DNA from: Ophioderma brevispina
Taxonomy: Eukaryota; Echinodermata; Ophiuroidea; Amphilepidida; Ophiodermatidae
Assembly (NCBI GenBank): GCA_023653785.1
Contig: JAMKCH010056933.1
Location: 44,652-108,651 of the forward strand
Direction: 5' to 3'
Length of the DNA: 64,000 nucleotides
Each line of letters starts with the position of its first letter. The first letter of the stretch is position 1. Below, one piece after another: positions 37,506 through 50,929 of this stretch. A program made the translations under genes and the position numbers. A model generated the notes under the pieces. The model did not search any database. It had not been told where the DNA came from and saw only the letters and a program-made list of their open reading frames with translations.

Positions 37506-38394
37506 TTCCCGATGAGGGCGCACTCAATTTTCAAACAATCGGTTTTGTTGGCATATACATAATGCTTGTTCATACAATAATTACTGTGTGAAATAACTAA
37601 GCTCAAATTCTAAGTCCTCATATAGAACATCACACTTTGGGTTTTTTTTGTTATAAATTCTCGGATCCTTATTTTTGTTCTACACGGTATCCTATGCCCT
37701 GTTATACTGTGCATTTTTACGCATGAAAACAAAAAATCTCTGATTCAAATTCGATTTGGTACAATTAAGCCACAAAAAAAATTATACTTTATTAACATTC
37801 CTGAGTAAACATTTCAACAAGAATTATATGCAAAAAGACTTAGAGCAGATCCCCAACACGTCAAAACATGTACAAAATTTAAGTATGAATGATCACATTC
37901 TTGCAACACTCGGCAATATTAACTCTCAATACTCCTTAATATCAAGAAATACAACATTAAACTAGATCAAAAACCAGAGGCTTATATGGCCTGTCATCCA
38001 AGCATTTTTAAGTTGATCAGTTATTGCACTTTAATGTAGTTATCAAATTTAAGTGAAAAAAATATTATTTTACATATTTATTAAAAATAGGAATAAAGTT
38101 TGAGCTGTATCGCAGACTCGGCAGTGCAAACATTGTCCAATGGTTTTACTTTTGCCTTGGACACATCCATTACATGATTCACTTACTTGCCCTCTTGATT
38201 TCTTATTAATATGCAGTAAATTTGACACCAATATATACGAGTAGAACGATCATGTTCTAGCGCCATATTAGGTAGGGCAAATGTTTACCAACACCTAAGG
38301 TGAATGCATGACCATCTCAAACTGATACCACACCTGGTATTTTCAATTTAATGTGCTATATTATCTATAAATAAGAGAAAATGCAACAATTTAA

Positions 38395-38705
38395 GTTCAG
38401 GAGTAAATTGTTATCAGTAGTTATTCACAAATTTTGAGTTTAAAAAATCCCGACTTTGCTGTTTTGTGTTATAAGCAACTGCATGTTTCCCACCTTCCCA
38501 TAGGCCACCGTGCTGTATTTTTGTTTTGTCCGTTGACAGACAGAATAAAATTGTCAATTTCGTAGGCAGATTACGACAATTTGCACGTAGATTTGGTACA
38601 CATGGATTACTAAGGCTAAGTTTTTCAGATGATATCAAATCTCAACTTTATTATTCAGTAAGGGTCGGGGGACAGGTGGTGAATCTGAATGCCCCTTTAT
38701 ATAAC
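38395..38705. mobile_element. Element B, copy 2
   Basis: Homologous to 28870-29178 in the same orientation, ending GAATGCCCCTTTATA. The left end is decayed and no flanking TTAA is preserved. This copy shows that element B exists independently of family A. Confidence 0.75.
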
Positions 38706-39193
38706 ACTTGACTCATCCCTCGGAATACAATTGAAATGAATTTCATCAAATTTTTATAGTTATAAAAACAACAAAGAACATGTTCAAATCAATCTTCACA
38801 TATGACAGGTTTGACACAAATTTAAACAAAATTTCTCCCCATAATTCAGAGCCAATAATCTTCTTGGGTGAATTAATTCAGAATTTGCTTGTTATAATAG
38901 CTACCTGGGCGTGGGCCGCCCATCTCTGAAAACACAAAAGGACTTTGGCAAAATATGCCATCTTTTGCTTTTCAAATGCACTAACTGAGGGAAATCAACA
39001 TCAGGAGGAGTGGTAGTAGTATTTAACGACACATCAGCACTATTGTTTTCATTTTGGTGTCACTAAGGTACTTTATTTCTTTATATAGCTCAGACTTTTC
39101 AATTATTCTGTGCACGCGACAGTTAATTTTCATCAGTAATTCTTTTCAGTGGGCGGGATTAGTAAGCAAACACTCAATATCATTGGTTGTTGC

Positions 39194-39221
39194 CTATCTA
39201 ATATGAGACAATATTAGATAG
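39194..39221. repeat. Short perfect hairpin
   Basis: CTATCTAATAT (39194-39204) and ATATTAGATAG (39211-39221) form an 11-bp stem with a 6-nt loop. The same words recur in the arms of the foldback at 39371-39561, which suggests a deletion derivative of that family. Confidence 0.75.
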
Positions 39222-39370
39222 TACGTCGTCGCGCAAGTGTTTACGCAGTGTACGCAGCTAGTATGGGTTGGTTCATTTTTGAGAGTGGGGAATATTTTTG
39301 CCTTTTTAACCAATATTATTGAAATAAAAATATTTTGCGGTGATTAAAACAACCAAAACTAAACAAGAAT

Positions 39371-39561
39371 GAGAATAAAAGATAGGATTTGTTGTTCTGC
39401 CTATAGATCTAATATCATGTCATATTGGAATGGGCAGTCCAATATTTTTATCGTAGTGGATACCGGCTGCGCCGGCATCCACTACTCAGAAGTTTTGGAC
39501 TGCCCATCCAATATGACATGATATTAGATAGGCAAAACAACAAATCCTATCTTTTATTCTC
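39371..39561. mobile_element. 191-bp foldback element
   Basis: An almost complete palindrome: GAGAATAAAAGATAGGATTT at the left end is the exact reverse complement of the right end, and the arms stay paired through GGGCAGTCC/GGACTGCCC and AGTGGAT/ATCCACT to a GCCGGCTGCGCCGGC-like centre near 39468. No target duplication is evident. Typical of a foldback MITE. Confidence 0.85.
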
Positions 39562-40127
39562 TGACTTTCAGTCAATGTGTGTTACGTCAAGACCTCAAGC
39601 TGAAAGGTGTATACTCTAACTCTTCAAAATTTTATTTTGAAAATAAAATGCTTTCCAATGGCAGTGCCCAGGGGTGTCATCAATTTGCTGAGTCACTGCC
39701 AATTCCTTACGTTGCTTATTCCTGGGTTAAAATTACTCAATGTTCATCGTTGCGGATGTTATGCTGCGAAATATTTCAATTTGTACTTTCACAACAATGA
39801 AATGATCATTTCCTAATAATGAACAGATATTCTCAAAAGGAGTTACTATCAACTTTCAAAATTTGCAACATAATTTGATGCAAATACCAGGAAGTAGTAG
39901 TACAGAGTGGTTGAAAGTGGTACTTTTGGAATGTACATCTGCAACATTTGATTTTTGACCTTTTTGTAATATATAAAAAAAACCTGATTAGTCAGTGAAA
40001 TTTAATATTTGTTCATGAAACTACAAATTATTACCTTTGATATGAAGCATAAATCAAGTTATTTGGATGATTTTTAAATTTTGACCATTTTAAATTTTGG
40101 TTGACGTAATTACCAAACTGAAGCATT

Positions 40128-40260
40128 GCTTTATTCAATCCTAACCAATATTGGTATAAAATTGGATTTTTGAGTCCAATATTTTTTCAACTCACAGCGA
40201 GACCTATAAATTTGTGTATTGGATGAACACAAGAATCCAATTTATCATTGTTTTCACAAT
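40128..40260. repeat. Dispersed family E, copy 1
   Basis: Contains GGTATAAAATTGGATTTTTG, CAACTCACAGCGAGACCTAT and AATCCAATTTAT, which match ATATAAAATTGGATTGAC, AACTCATAGCAAGACCAAT and TTATTGGATCCAAT in 41037-41185. The family is built around inverted ATTGGATC/CCAATATTT words. Confidence 0.6.
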
Positions 40261-40740
40261 CTTATGTCCTATATTACTATACACATTTCATGAACTTAAG
40301 CTTGGGAAAATATTGGCTCTGACAAAATATCAATCACCTGTCCACACCTCTTCAGATGACAATTTATTGCCGATGTTTATAAGCGATTAAGTTTTGTAGT
40401 TTCTCTGTCTTCACGGCAGATTTCAACAAAAATTGCTTCAACTTCAAGACTTCTGTGAGCTGCTCTTTGCTGTTCAATCAGCATCCGGATTGAGCGATAA
40501 ATAAAAACAAACGCATCCTTGACAGTTGACAGGAACCAAAATAACATGACATGATCGAAAATCATCTGCACACACACTTGCTACTTTTGGGGCACATAAT
40601 TAGCCTAAATCCCTGTGGCCCTCACTCAACATTACCCCATATTATTTGACGAATATATATGGGGGCCAGTGATGAACACCAAAACGGGTTTAGCCTAGTG
40701 GGGTAGTGGGTTCATTTGCGAATGCGGCTTAATACTTAAG

Positions 40741-40918
40741 AGGTTTAGAAAACTGGGGACATGCACATTTGGTAATGCAGTGAGAGCACCCAGGCCCAGC
40801 TCTGTTCAGGAATGTGACCGCACAAGTTCTAAGTCCACTCGGTCCATTCCTGAACACAGCTGGGCATGGGCACTCTCACTGCAATACCGCATCTGCATGT
40901 GCCCAGTTTTCTAAACCT
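40741..40918. mobile_element. 178-bp foldback element
   Basis: Left end AGGTTTAGAAAACTGGG pairs with right end CCCAGTTTTCTAAACCT. The arms continue with small mismatches through CAGTGAGAG/CTCTCACTG and CAGGAATG/CATTCCTG around a ~35-nt loop near 40835. No coding capacity and no clear target duplication. Confidence 0.85.
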
Positions 40919-41036
40919 TGTGTCTCGTTAGCAGAGTGCACAGACGTAAACTACATTAGGAGTGCGTTTTTTTTTTTAATTCAATGAAAGTTACGGGAAA
41001 GTTGTTTTTATTGGTTTTAAGATTCTCAAAACATAA

Positions 41037-41185
41037 TGATATAAAATTGGATTGACTGGGTCCATATTTATTGGTCGATCTATGAGTTGCAAAAATATTT
41101 TAAAACTCATAGCAAGACCAATAAATATTGGGTAAAAATCATCCCATTTAAACATTAATTTATTGGATCCAATATTTTCACAAAC
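41037..41185. repeat. Dispersed family E, copy 2, with internal hairpin
   Basis: ATATTTATTGGTC..TATGAGTT (about 41063-41088) pairs with AACTCATA..GACCAATAAATAT (about 41105-41130). The flanks resemble copy 1 at 40128-40260. Confidence 0.6.
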
Positions 41186-41265
41186 TTAGATCCATACAAA
41201 TATAACTACAATAACTGTACACAACTGACAAGTTGAATTGAGCACCTGTTGTAGAACCACCATTG

Positions 41266-41341
41266 ATATATGAAGGAAAATTCTCCATTCATATTTTTTC
41301 ATAATGCTACATCTCATTTGAATTAGAATCTGCGTCCATTT
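41266..41341 (+). repeat. 76-bp direct repeat D2, left copy
   Basis: The sequence from ATATATGAAGGAAAATTCTC to TCTGCGTCCATTT is repeated at 41549-41623 with a single-T length difference in a T run. It flanks a polyA-tailed insertion and lies immediately before it. Confidence 0.9.
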
Positions 41342-41549
41342 TATTATCAGACGTTAGTCTGTATATTGGAATTGGTCTACTTTTGAAAATCCAAAAATGT
41401 GCCGACAGAAGACAGTAAGTGTGCACGTATTGGGGGTAGGTACTGCCTTTTGCATTGTGAGAAAAATTTGGACTTCTGTTAACGGTTTTGGATAGAGGAA
41501 GCGGTGTTTGGAGCTATAAATTGGATATAAAAAAAAAAAAAAAAAAAAA
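41342..41549 (+). mobile_element. PolyA-tailed short retro-insertion
   Basis: About 207 bp ending in A21 (41529-41549), exactly between the D2 copies. It shares AACGGTTTTGGA (41481-41492), 36 nt before its tail, with the insertion at 15819-16109. Otherwise I see little similarity between the two bodies. No protein is encoded. The tail plus flanking direct repeats indicates LINE-type retroposition. Confidence 0.75.
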
Positions 41550-41623
41550 TATATGAAGGAAAATTCTCCATTCATATTTTTCATAATGCTACATCTCATT
41601 TGAATTAGAATCTGCGTCCATTT
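41549..41623 (+). repeat. 76-bp direct repeat D2, right copy
   Basis: Begins at the last tail A and repeats 41266-41341. Unrelated sequence follows after TCCATTT. Confidence 0.9.
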
Positions 41624-44600
41624 GATTCAAACTGGGTCAATAATGAGAAAGCACCAGTAATGGAGATGTGATGTTACATCATTATATGGCAGGGACAACC
41701 TTGGTTCAGACTGAGCTTCATTAAGAAACCTTCCCAGTTAGATTATTGTTTATCATCATTACATTAATGGCAGGATGATCAGGGAACAATACCCACGCAG
41801 TACTGTAGCAAATCACATAATCATTGCCCGAGAACCCTATGCTTCATGTCCCTCGCTCCGGTACATCAATAGCTATAATACGGTCATCATTCTGCACCTA
41901 CATGACAAAACATTGCCCAAATGAAGACGTTCCCCAACAAATCTTACCCTGGAGATAAATCACCATGGCAACAAAGCCACAATTGACCATATCCAACTGA
42001 ATGTAGTCATTTCAGCGGAGCTTTACGAAGCCGGCTGGTTTGAAAAACACTTATTTTGCCATTGTAATCCTTCCAATTTAAGCCGCGGAATTCTGCGCAA
42101 ATTCTGCTATCATTAGTTTATAATGACAGATATGCATTATCCATTAAGTCCGCTGCAATCAAAGTGTATTCAATTTAGAAACACTGTAACACCATATCGG
42201 CATTCATCCTAATATCCAAATACCAGGCTTTTGCTACTCGCTTGAAACACAATACCTTCACACTAGAAAAGTCACCTTTTTCTTACTTACCTAATGAAAA
42301 ATCCTAACGGCAATGATAGTCATGTTGCAAAGTGGACATTTTACTGGCCCACGATGACGCTTTTGTCCCAAAAAATTGTCCACAGGAATATCGGCAAAGG
42401 AGTCTGGCTTACAGCACAAGGACTTACTGTTGGACATAAAAGCCCAAACCCAACGTATCGGGTGTAGATTACACTTTTGGTAATATAAACTCCAGTTTGG
42501 ATTTCACTAATTTCGCTGCGAGTGAGATTCATTCAATGATACCGTGGCACTGATAGAGAGAAGTCACACGGATGCCATTCACACAATTTCACACCAAAAC
42601 TTGTATGTAAAAGATTAAAATTTAATCAGGAATATAATGATACCGCAAGAAATAAATATACACTAAGCAGACATAACCCAATACGTTTAATAGGATGGGA
42701 ATCCTAATCATTTGAAACTTTGTTGAGTAACTCGAGTCCAGCAAAACCACAATTTTCCAAACAAATCAAGACTGATGATTGTAATTTAATCTAGTAGGAA
42801 CCTTCCGAACAATATGTTACATTTAGTTTTTCATAAAAACAATTATTCAGTTTGTGAAAAAGATGACTGCACTTTAATATTAACAATGAACTCCCTTTTG
42901 TCACCTATCTTATTCACTGAGTTGCTGTGAACTTCAATTTTTCACATGCCAAGAGTGAGTCAAATCAAACCTATGACAAAAGCAATAGACAGTTCAGTTG
43001 CAACATGAAGAATACGATTAAATTCATAGCTAATATTTTATTTATGAAAGCAAGGTTTGCAGGGGGGCGCTAGTTGCAAGTCATCTGTGCATCTTTCAAA
43101 TCAAACCCATTATTGACAAATTTGGAATAAACAACATTATCCAGGGCACAACAATTTTGACAGATTCATGCCAATAAATTCCTTTAAAATTACAAGCTGG
43201 ATTGAAATTAAAATTTGGGAATTACAGTTTGCTGGCAATGGCCTTTCATTTTACATACAGAAAATTATATTCTAATCTAGTAGGGCACCTTTAATAAAAA
43301 AGTATTTTAAAACAAAAAGAATAAATCAGAAATCTTAATCCAGAAAAATAATGCAAATTACTTCCTATGACACCATGGTATGCACATTTACATATGTCAC
43401 ATTTCTTTTAAATATCTTTCCATTAGCTTCAACCACAGATCTACTAATATTGCTTCATAGCTTCATCTCATTTTGTGTCAGTCTTTCAAACATGGTGCAT
43501 AATCCCTTATAACATTTTACATACCATGTAATATGTCCAATACTCTTCAATTCTGCACACAAGTCTTATCAATAATAGAAGACCCATTTTTATGTTTTAC
43601 ATTTGAAGCTAGCAAGCCATTAACCATTTGAATTCAACACACGCACAGAATCGGGGAAATTTTTTAACAGTGCTTTTCATCATGGTGCTTTAAGGGTAAC
43701 AACCCATTTGGGTCATTTTCCTATCTTTTTTACCCCTGAAATTGGTTTACTAAAATCAACACACACCCTGTTCCCCCTTTACCACCACAGTTGCAGGTTT
43801 TTACCAGTCCTTTCCATCCCCCATTTCCATCCATATATTGTGATTTTGAAATTGACACCATCGAGGAGTTCATAATTCAACAGTTGGCACTGCCCCAATC
43901 CATCTTGTGATCAATTAATCAATGGTGGAGTTTATTGGGCCAATTGCACTGGGACAAACCAAGCACTTTAATTTAGACCCACATATTCTGGCTAATTGCA
44001 GCGGACAAAAAAAAAAAAAAAAAGATTCATCCATTATCATGGGGTGGTCCGATAGACGCAATTTTGTTTGCACATCCCGATGCCTTTTACATATTTCTGC
44101 TAACCAAGCGTTTCTGTAAGCAGTTTAAGGGCACTTTGTTTTATGTGTACCCAAATTTACCGTACTCCTCTTTCTGATGTGCCATGTATCCACAAATTAG
44201 TATGCGTGCCAAGCCTCAGACCATGTAGATTAATTAATGCAAACATAATGCTCATGCCACCCTGGTTAAGTTTTCACATTATGCTGGAAACAAAAGAGGA
44301 TACTGAAAAAATAATACTCAGCTTTCTGGTATCACAATGTGGGTAAATTTATCCCTGCAAATTAAATTAGGTCTACTTAAATTTGTGAGGTGCTTATAGC
44401 ATGGCAAATGCGAATCCTAATGCATAAATATCCATATGCCAACCTTTCCCACAATTTGGTAATGCCTTTTATTTATTAATATTTATCTGGCGTAGTTCTG
44501 CATAAAACTTGGGGTGCATTCTCAAATGGAGACGCACTTAAGAATAGATCCTCTGGGGTTGTTTTCATGATCCGTTAACTGACAAATTGTTTTTTGAAAA

Positions 44601-46944
44601 CAAGGGGGCTCAAAGGGCTGTAGTGAAATCCTGTATTCTTCATAAGGCCCTCTTCTTATATACATTTAACCATCAGGGAAATGCCGAATGTGTTTTTTCA
44701 CATCTTGTATAATTCTACACTTTTCAAGTTCAATGAGATATGGTCCTCCTTTCTGAGGCTAAATCAGACAAAACAATCAAGAAATCATTTCAATTTCATG
44801 ACTAAGTTTAACCTAATAATTAACAATTGATTTGGTACAAAAGAAGCTGCTGCGTTCAATTTTATTTGCATTTTACTTGTCTCAGTGCCATGATGGCCAT
44901 TAAATTTTAGCAGAGAGTAGCGTTTCACACATCGATTCCCCTCACAAAGGTCCAACTTCCAATCATTGCATCTGCGACTGATTCCCACACAATATCCACT
45001 ACCTCATCAATGATATTTTAAAAGGCTGGCAGACTCGCGAACTGTTAGTCGCGAGTAAAAGCCACAAAGTACACTACACCTCCATGAATATTAGTCTCCA
45101 TCCAGGAACGTCACTTTCACAGAATTCTGCAGCATCATCCTATGCTCACAAAGTTTAACCCACTTCACACCAATAAGGAAATCTGTATGATCACTGGTGT
45201 TGCCTGTTTTTCCTATGTTGACATAGAAGTTGAAGTGGTTGAAGGATTAGTATGGTCTTCAAATATGCACAGGAGCTAGCTTTAAAATGCTATATGCAGA
45301 TGACACACAATATTAGGGATTACGGCAAGTTGGGTATAATGGCAAGTATCTGGAAAATAAGTCCCTCCACTGTAGTTGTAATTACCTGCTTACCCAATGT
45401 TTTTCAATAGACACAGAAATATGGCAAATTGAGCTACTTAGCCTATTTGTCAGTTTATGACAGATAATAGGGGATCATGGTTATGGTATTTTGGCACTGT
45501 TATGATACTAGCACTCTGTTTCATGGTGATCACAAAATATCATTCATGCCAGCCAGAACAGTTCCGTTGCTGCTTTATAAAGGTACTTAAATAGAAACAA
45601 ATATGCAATAAACTTTATGGCTATTACGACAAGACAACAGGGATCGAGGTTGAAATTCTGGCCCACTTGGTACAAGTAGTCACAAAAAGTGCATCTAATT
45701 ATATTGGTATAATATAAACATCCCTAAGCAAATGCTTTGATGAATATGAATAACATATACAAAATTAAAAAAAAAATGGCAAATTATTATTTAAAATAGC
45801 CATTTATATACTACAAAACATTTGAAAGGCTTTTTCTTCTAGATGACTTTAAGGTCTGAATGTGGACTTATAGTTTGTACCTGAATAGATGTTTTCTATT
45901 TTTTTATCAAAAACAAAGTAGGAAGACCTTGTCCTTGATTTTGCCAAAAAGTTGTTTCTTGTAGGCCACACACATTTTGATTTTGTAGCCATTTTTACCA
46001 TATTTCATTTTTTTTTAGTTGATGTACCGAGAAATTTGGAATTTTTTTGGACAAAAATGCTCAGATCATAGAAAAATTTCATTAAAAATATTTTTACTTT
46101 TATAATTTATATTCTTGTTTATTTACTAATACTTTGATAGTCAAATAGGGTTTGCAACTGTTTTGACTTACATTTGCCCATTGGAGCCATTCTGATTAGC
46201 ACGATTGGTAGAGTAGCAATGAAAATCATCAATGCAGCAATTATTTTTGTATATCAATGTTTCTCTTAGTTTTTTAGGCAAGCAAGATCACTCAAAATGA
46301 CCCAATATTGAAAACCCGTGATTAATTTTTAAAAGTCTGAATAGGAAAAAAAATACCATTAAACGGGAGGGCACATTTTTCACCATCCATCACTATCAAT
46401 TCCTGTATGAAAACATTTTAACTTTTTCACTGGTTAAAAAACAATTTTTTTCAATTTACAAGCCTTAAAACATACATTTTCAGTTGATTACATCCCAAAG
46501 CATTCCTTGTATCACCACTAAAACGAGCCAGTTTTTATCAAAAATTGATCACTTTGCGCCGCTTACGCCTAACCAATCCAATTTCATGGAACTCCCCATT
46601 GTTTCTGTGTTTGGCAAACTTGCAATGATCACTCGGTTCCATGAGGGCACCATGATGCGGAAGGGGAAAATAATTAAAAACAATTGAATCAATCAATATG
46701 ATATGACGGAACCAATCGGTTGATGGAGCCATTTTTTCTATTACAGCAAGACAGACATTTTATTGGGGGGGGGCCTTAAATTTACAGGCTTTTTAGTGAT
46801 GACAGAAATAACCACAAAATCATGAAGCGGGGCGAGTGCCAATATATTCAATTTTTTAATAAAACAAGAAAAAAATAAAAAACTTAAAAAAAGCAAAAAA
46901 TAAAAAAAATAAACTAATTTATTAATATAGTTGTAATTTAAAGC
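41624..46944. other. No gene seen; AT-rich single-copy DNA
   Basis: No exon, RNA gene or clear transposon supported. A perfect CpG-containing hairpin (ACTCGCGA / TCGCGAGT, 8-nt loop) lies at 45033-45056, and an A-run at about 44008-44024 could be a retroposition tail but has no matching flank. Confidence 0.5.
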
Positions 46945-47480
46945 GGCACTGGCACAATTTTCACAACATGAAATCTCTTCAACTAGCTCTCAAATGATAG
47001 TCTGAGGATGGAAGAATATACCAGATATATTTTACACATAAAAATAGCATACCAAAAACAGATAATGAGCGGCTAAAGACATCCAGGTTAATTTGTAGGT
47101 TTACTTTTAAGTTTGCCTTAACTTTATCACAAACATGTCTATTACATGATTATCAATGATTAAACTGCAAAGGTCAACAGACCATCAAATGGTGGATGCC
47201 ATGGGAATTAACTCCGGGGTGTTTTTTGCTGTGTTTAATGCCATCTCTGATCGTCAGCTGAATAAATGCCTCCAGAGTGATTCTATTATAAAATTGTTCT
47301 GTTGATCCCATAAGGGTGCTAGGTGCTGATTTGGGCTTAATCATTTCAGGTGGGGTAATGTACGAAAAGCTTCACACCATGCAAAATATAAATTTTTAAA
47401 AATCCTGGAAGGGGATGTTCAAATGTAGGTCTCGCTTTGATTTTTACATTTAAAATCATATGCTGTGTAATTTTTATTAC
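46945..47480 (+). repeat. Dispersed family H, copy 2
   Basis: Same-orientation homologue of 36985-37505 (CAGATATATTTTACACA, GACCATCAAATGGTGGATG, GGGCTTAATCATTTCAGGTG). It carries a short extra segment around 47215-47280 that is absent from copy 1. Confidence 0.7.
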
Positions 47481-47628
47481 ACACTGCCATAAAATTCTAC
47501 TAACACTTGCTATTTGCCACTGAGTATCCAACACGGTTACCAGGAATGCTATTTTTTTCTATTCCAATGAATTCCCACCCCCTATGGAAAGGCACATTAG
47601 CATTAGCATGTGTCCGGTTCATGGGTCT

Positions 47629-47630
<2 letters not shown>

Positions 47631-47660
<30 letters not shown>
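47631..47660 (-). repeat. T30 run, possible minus-strand polyA tail
   Basis: Thirty consecutive T residues. If this is a retroposition tail, the element would extend rightward from 47661. I found no matching direct repeat of the left flank in the next kilobase, so the element's limits are unknown. Confidence 0.4.
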
Positions 47661-47663
<3 letters not shown>

Positions 47664-50600
47664 TTTAGTGTTTGGAATATGAGTTAATCATGGATGCACT
47701 GAGTTTCACAATCAGAGGGGGATTGGGGGTCCAAAATTTCAACTGGACGCAGGACCACACGTCCGTGGTACTATGTGGAATTGAAAACCCCCATTTTACT
47801 TCTTACCGGATACAAAAAATGTGTGTACCGATTCACAAACCTTTATATTTTTTTTAAGCGCAAGTTTTCTCAGCTTGATTCTTGCCGCACCTGTCAGATA
47901 TCCATCACAAGTTTTCTTCATTCATAAAACTGTCCTTTGAGGTTGCCGATTACCTGGGTTAGCCAATCAAAAAATTCATTTACTGACATAAATTTCCATA
48001 AAATACAGCTTAACAATCGGCAAACAGCAAACCATTTCTGAAAACACATTCATGACATACTAAAGGATCTGCCCATTCTGCCATGCTAGGGAGTCCCAAA
48101 ATGGCCGACCGGACTTAAAAGTGATGTTGACTTTTCCTCACGATTTCACCCTTTTATAAACTTTCAAAAATGCAAAACCCTGTATTTTGTTAGTACGCGG
48201 AATGGGTTTTTCGGTTGATTATTGGGCATTTCGAATACTTTCTCAAAGTAAAACAATTTTTCTCGGCGATGTATTTCCTAGGCTAGGCTTACTGTCACGT
48301 TAACCGAACTTGTAGTACATGACCGACCTGTTGTGAAGCCCTTTTGTATCGCGTCAAAATGAATAGGACTTTGGATTCAAGGTGAGAAAGGGCAAACTTG
48401 TGAAATAAAATATTAAAAAATACCTTATGAGCATATTACTTATTAGTGAATCACTTGTCTTTGGATAAAAGTTAGTCATTCTGTTTCCTTCTTCTTTGCT
48501 TTACAATTACATTGTTACTGTTTTGCATTGGGTTTTTCTTCCTCTCTCTTAATTTTTGTTTTTGTCAATATTGGGAGATTGATGACAGTCCGAATAGGGC
48601 CTTTTGGATTGAAGGTGATTAAACTTAGATGCACCTCCTCAACTGGCCCATTCATAATGAGTACACTTCTGATCATGACCGTGGAGCTATAGAAGTTATG
48701 CCACTGTTCGAGAATCAACATTTTTGACCACTTAATTAATCATTTGGACCCCTGTTTTGTGGTTTGGACCCCTTGTTTTGTACTAAAGGTGGTGTTAATG
48801 GGTCCAATTATCTGTCCACTGGACCCCTTACTTTTACATGGCAGCGCTACCGCTGGTCCGGTTTCATAAGGAAATTTTGAATTCAGTAGAATGCATGCTA
48901 TTTCAAACAAACTATAAACTGGACGTGGACCGAGTTGCTTCCAAGTAAAATATACCAATTTCGACCCACTCCCTTACGCTCCTTTAATCAGATCGATCCG
49001 AGATTTGTTTAAGTTTGAAACGTGTATGTTCTGCGTGTTGGCTGCATGGATGAGTGTGTGTTACAACCCCAATAGCAATGATTATCCGTTGTTTAGTGAG
49101 TCTCATCACTTTTTTCTCTGGCCCAACATAGACCACATGACCACATCCATTACGAGATTTTTAAGGGTTTTTATTTTACCTGACAAAATTAAGCTACTAC
49201 AACCTCAATTAGAATACAGGATATGGAAACAATTTTTTTTTTCAGCTTAAAATACCAATTGACATGATTCCAAATAATATTGTGTATGTTGACAAAAAAT
49301 ACTGTAGAACTCAGGGCCTGGAAGTGATTTATATAGAACTGTTGCATTTTTTAGAAGACCGACACCGTTTAATTTAAAATTTATCAATATGTTATTTTAC
49401 ATACAACGTTACATAGTATCAGAATGGACAGCATCATCCTTCACTTAGCCTATCAGGATATCTCACATTCAATAGATTTCATTAAAATAACACTAGTCAC
49501 TATTACAAGAAAATACACGCTGTTCTTGACGTAGCGGCACCTTCTCAATCCTGCCCCTGTTGGCATCTGGGAGACATCATTGCTTAGAACAGAAAAGCAA
49601 ACAACTAATAACGAATCCATTTTTGTGAATTTTTAAGAATTGCATTGAAGGGTCACTGAAAGTGCAGGATGGATAGACACTAAGCGTCGGACCCAGTTTT
49701 TTATTTCCATGTCTCCATTAAGCCTTTCTGATTGATCACGTCATATGATAGCATGGCATCATGATCGTCTTTGAACAATGCCTAACGTGAATAATTTCAT
49801 CTGCTTCAGAATATCAGGAATGCATTTATTTCTTGCGCATAGTGGGGATGATATTTTGTTGAACAAGTGAACATTGTGTTGCTAGGGGAACATGTCAAAG
49901 ATTGGTCTTCCAGTTTTGACCAATTCATGCCCAGTGATCATGGGTGTCAATAATTTGTTACACCTTGCAAATACACAAATATTATGTCTAGACTATAGCA
50001 CACAAGTAACTAACCTGGGGCTTAGCATGGGGTACCCTAAAGAACACCCTTTTACTGGGACACCCAAAACCCCCAGATTAACGAAAAAAGTACCCAACCT
50101 TAGCATGAGGTACCGAATAGAGCGCCTTTGCTAATGGACCCCAGGAGCAACAGGAGGAACATCTGTTTGAAGCACATCTTCAAACAATCATTCAATGCCC
50201 ATATGTTTTTGTATGAACAGTATTTAAATCCACCTTATAGGCAAAAAAAAAAAAAATGTTAAACCCCACCCTTTTCTAATTTTCAGAAACTCACAACTTG
50301 CACCCCTTATAAAATGATTGACTACCCGTATGTTACAACCTTCTAAAAACATTTTTTAACTGAATTGTGCATTTTTGGACTGTGTGTTCTCAATATTCAT
50401 AAAATTTACATAAAGAAATGCATGGGCCACCGTACCCTACAGGTTGACCTTTAGGTTGACCTTTTTGGTTGACTAAGGGACATAGCAAACAATTCAATCT
50501 TAACATACATCCAGCATGACAGCGAACACAAAAATGGGCCGTCCAGCCTAGATGGTGACCCACAATAAAAAATGCTCTAATTCAAAGCATAAAATCTCCA

Positions 50601-50823
50601 TTTTTTCACCCATTTCAGCAGAAAGCAGGGAAAGAAGAAGAATCTTCATCTTAGCTAAACACATAAAGGGATAGGCCTACTGAAATCATTGAAATACTTT
50701 TTACTATGAGAATCTACCCGGTTGTGGTAAGAGGATTCATGCTTGTGATGAAGGCGTGCAGCTGGTGTAAGGTGTATGGATGTGGTGTGGTATGTTGTGG
50801 AGGTGGTAGTGGTTAAGGTGGTG
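47661..50823. other. No gene seen
   Basis: AT-rich DNA without supported exons. Around 50020-50125 a short unit with CTTAGCATGGGGTACC / CTTAGCATGAGGTACC is loosely duplicated. Confidence 0.5.
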
Positions 50824-50929
50824 TTAAAGGTGGCTGGGGGGGGGGGTAGTGGTAGTGGAAGAAGAGAAGGAGGCAGAGGAGGAGGAGAGGAGGGTGTGTT
50901 GCTGGTGGTGGTATGGTGCGTACTGGAGG

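Noticed and set aside
47631..47860. Third polyA insertion with a long target duplication
   Set aside because: A T30 run is present, but its left flank does not recur to the right within the next kilobase.
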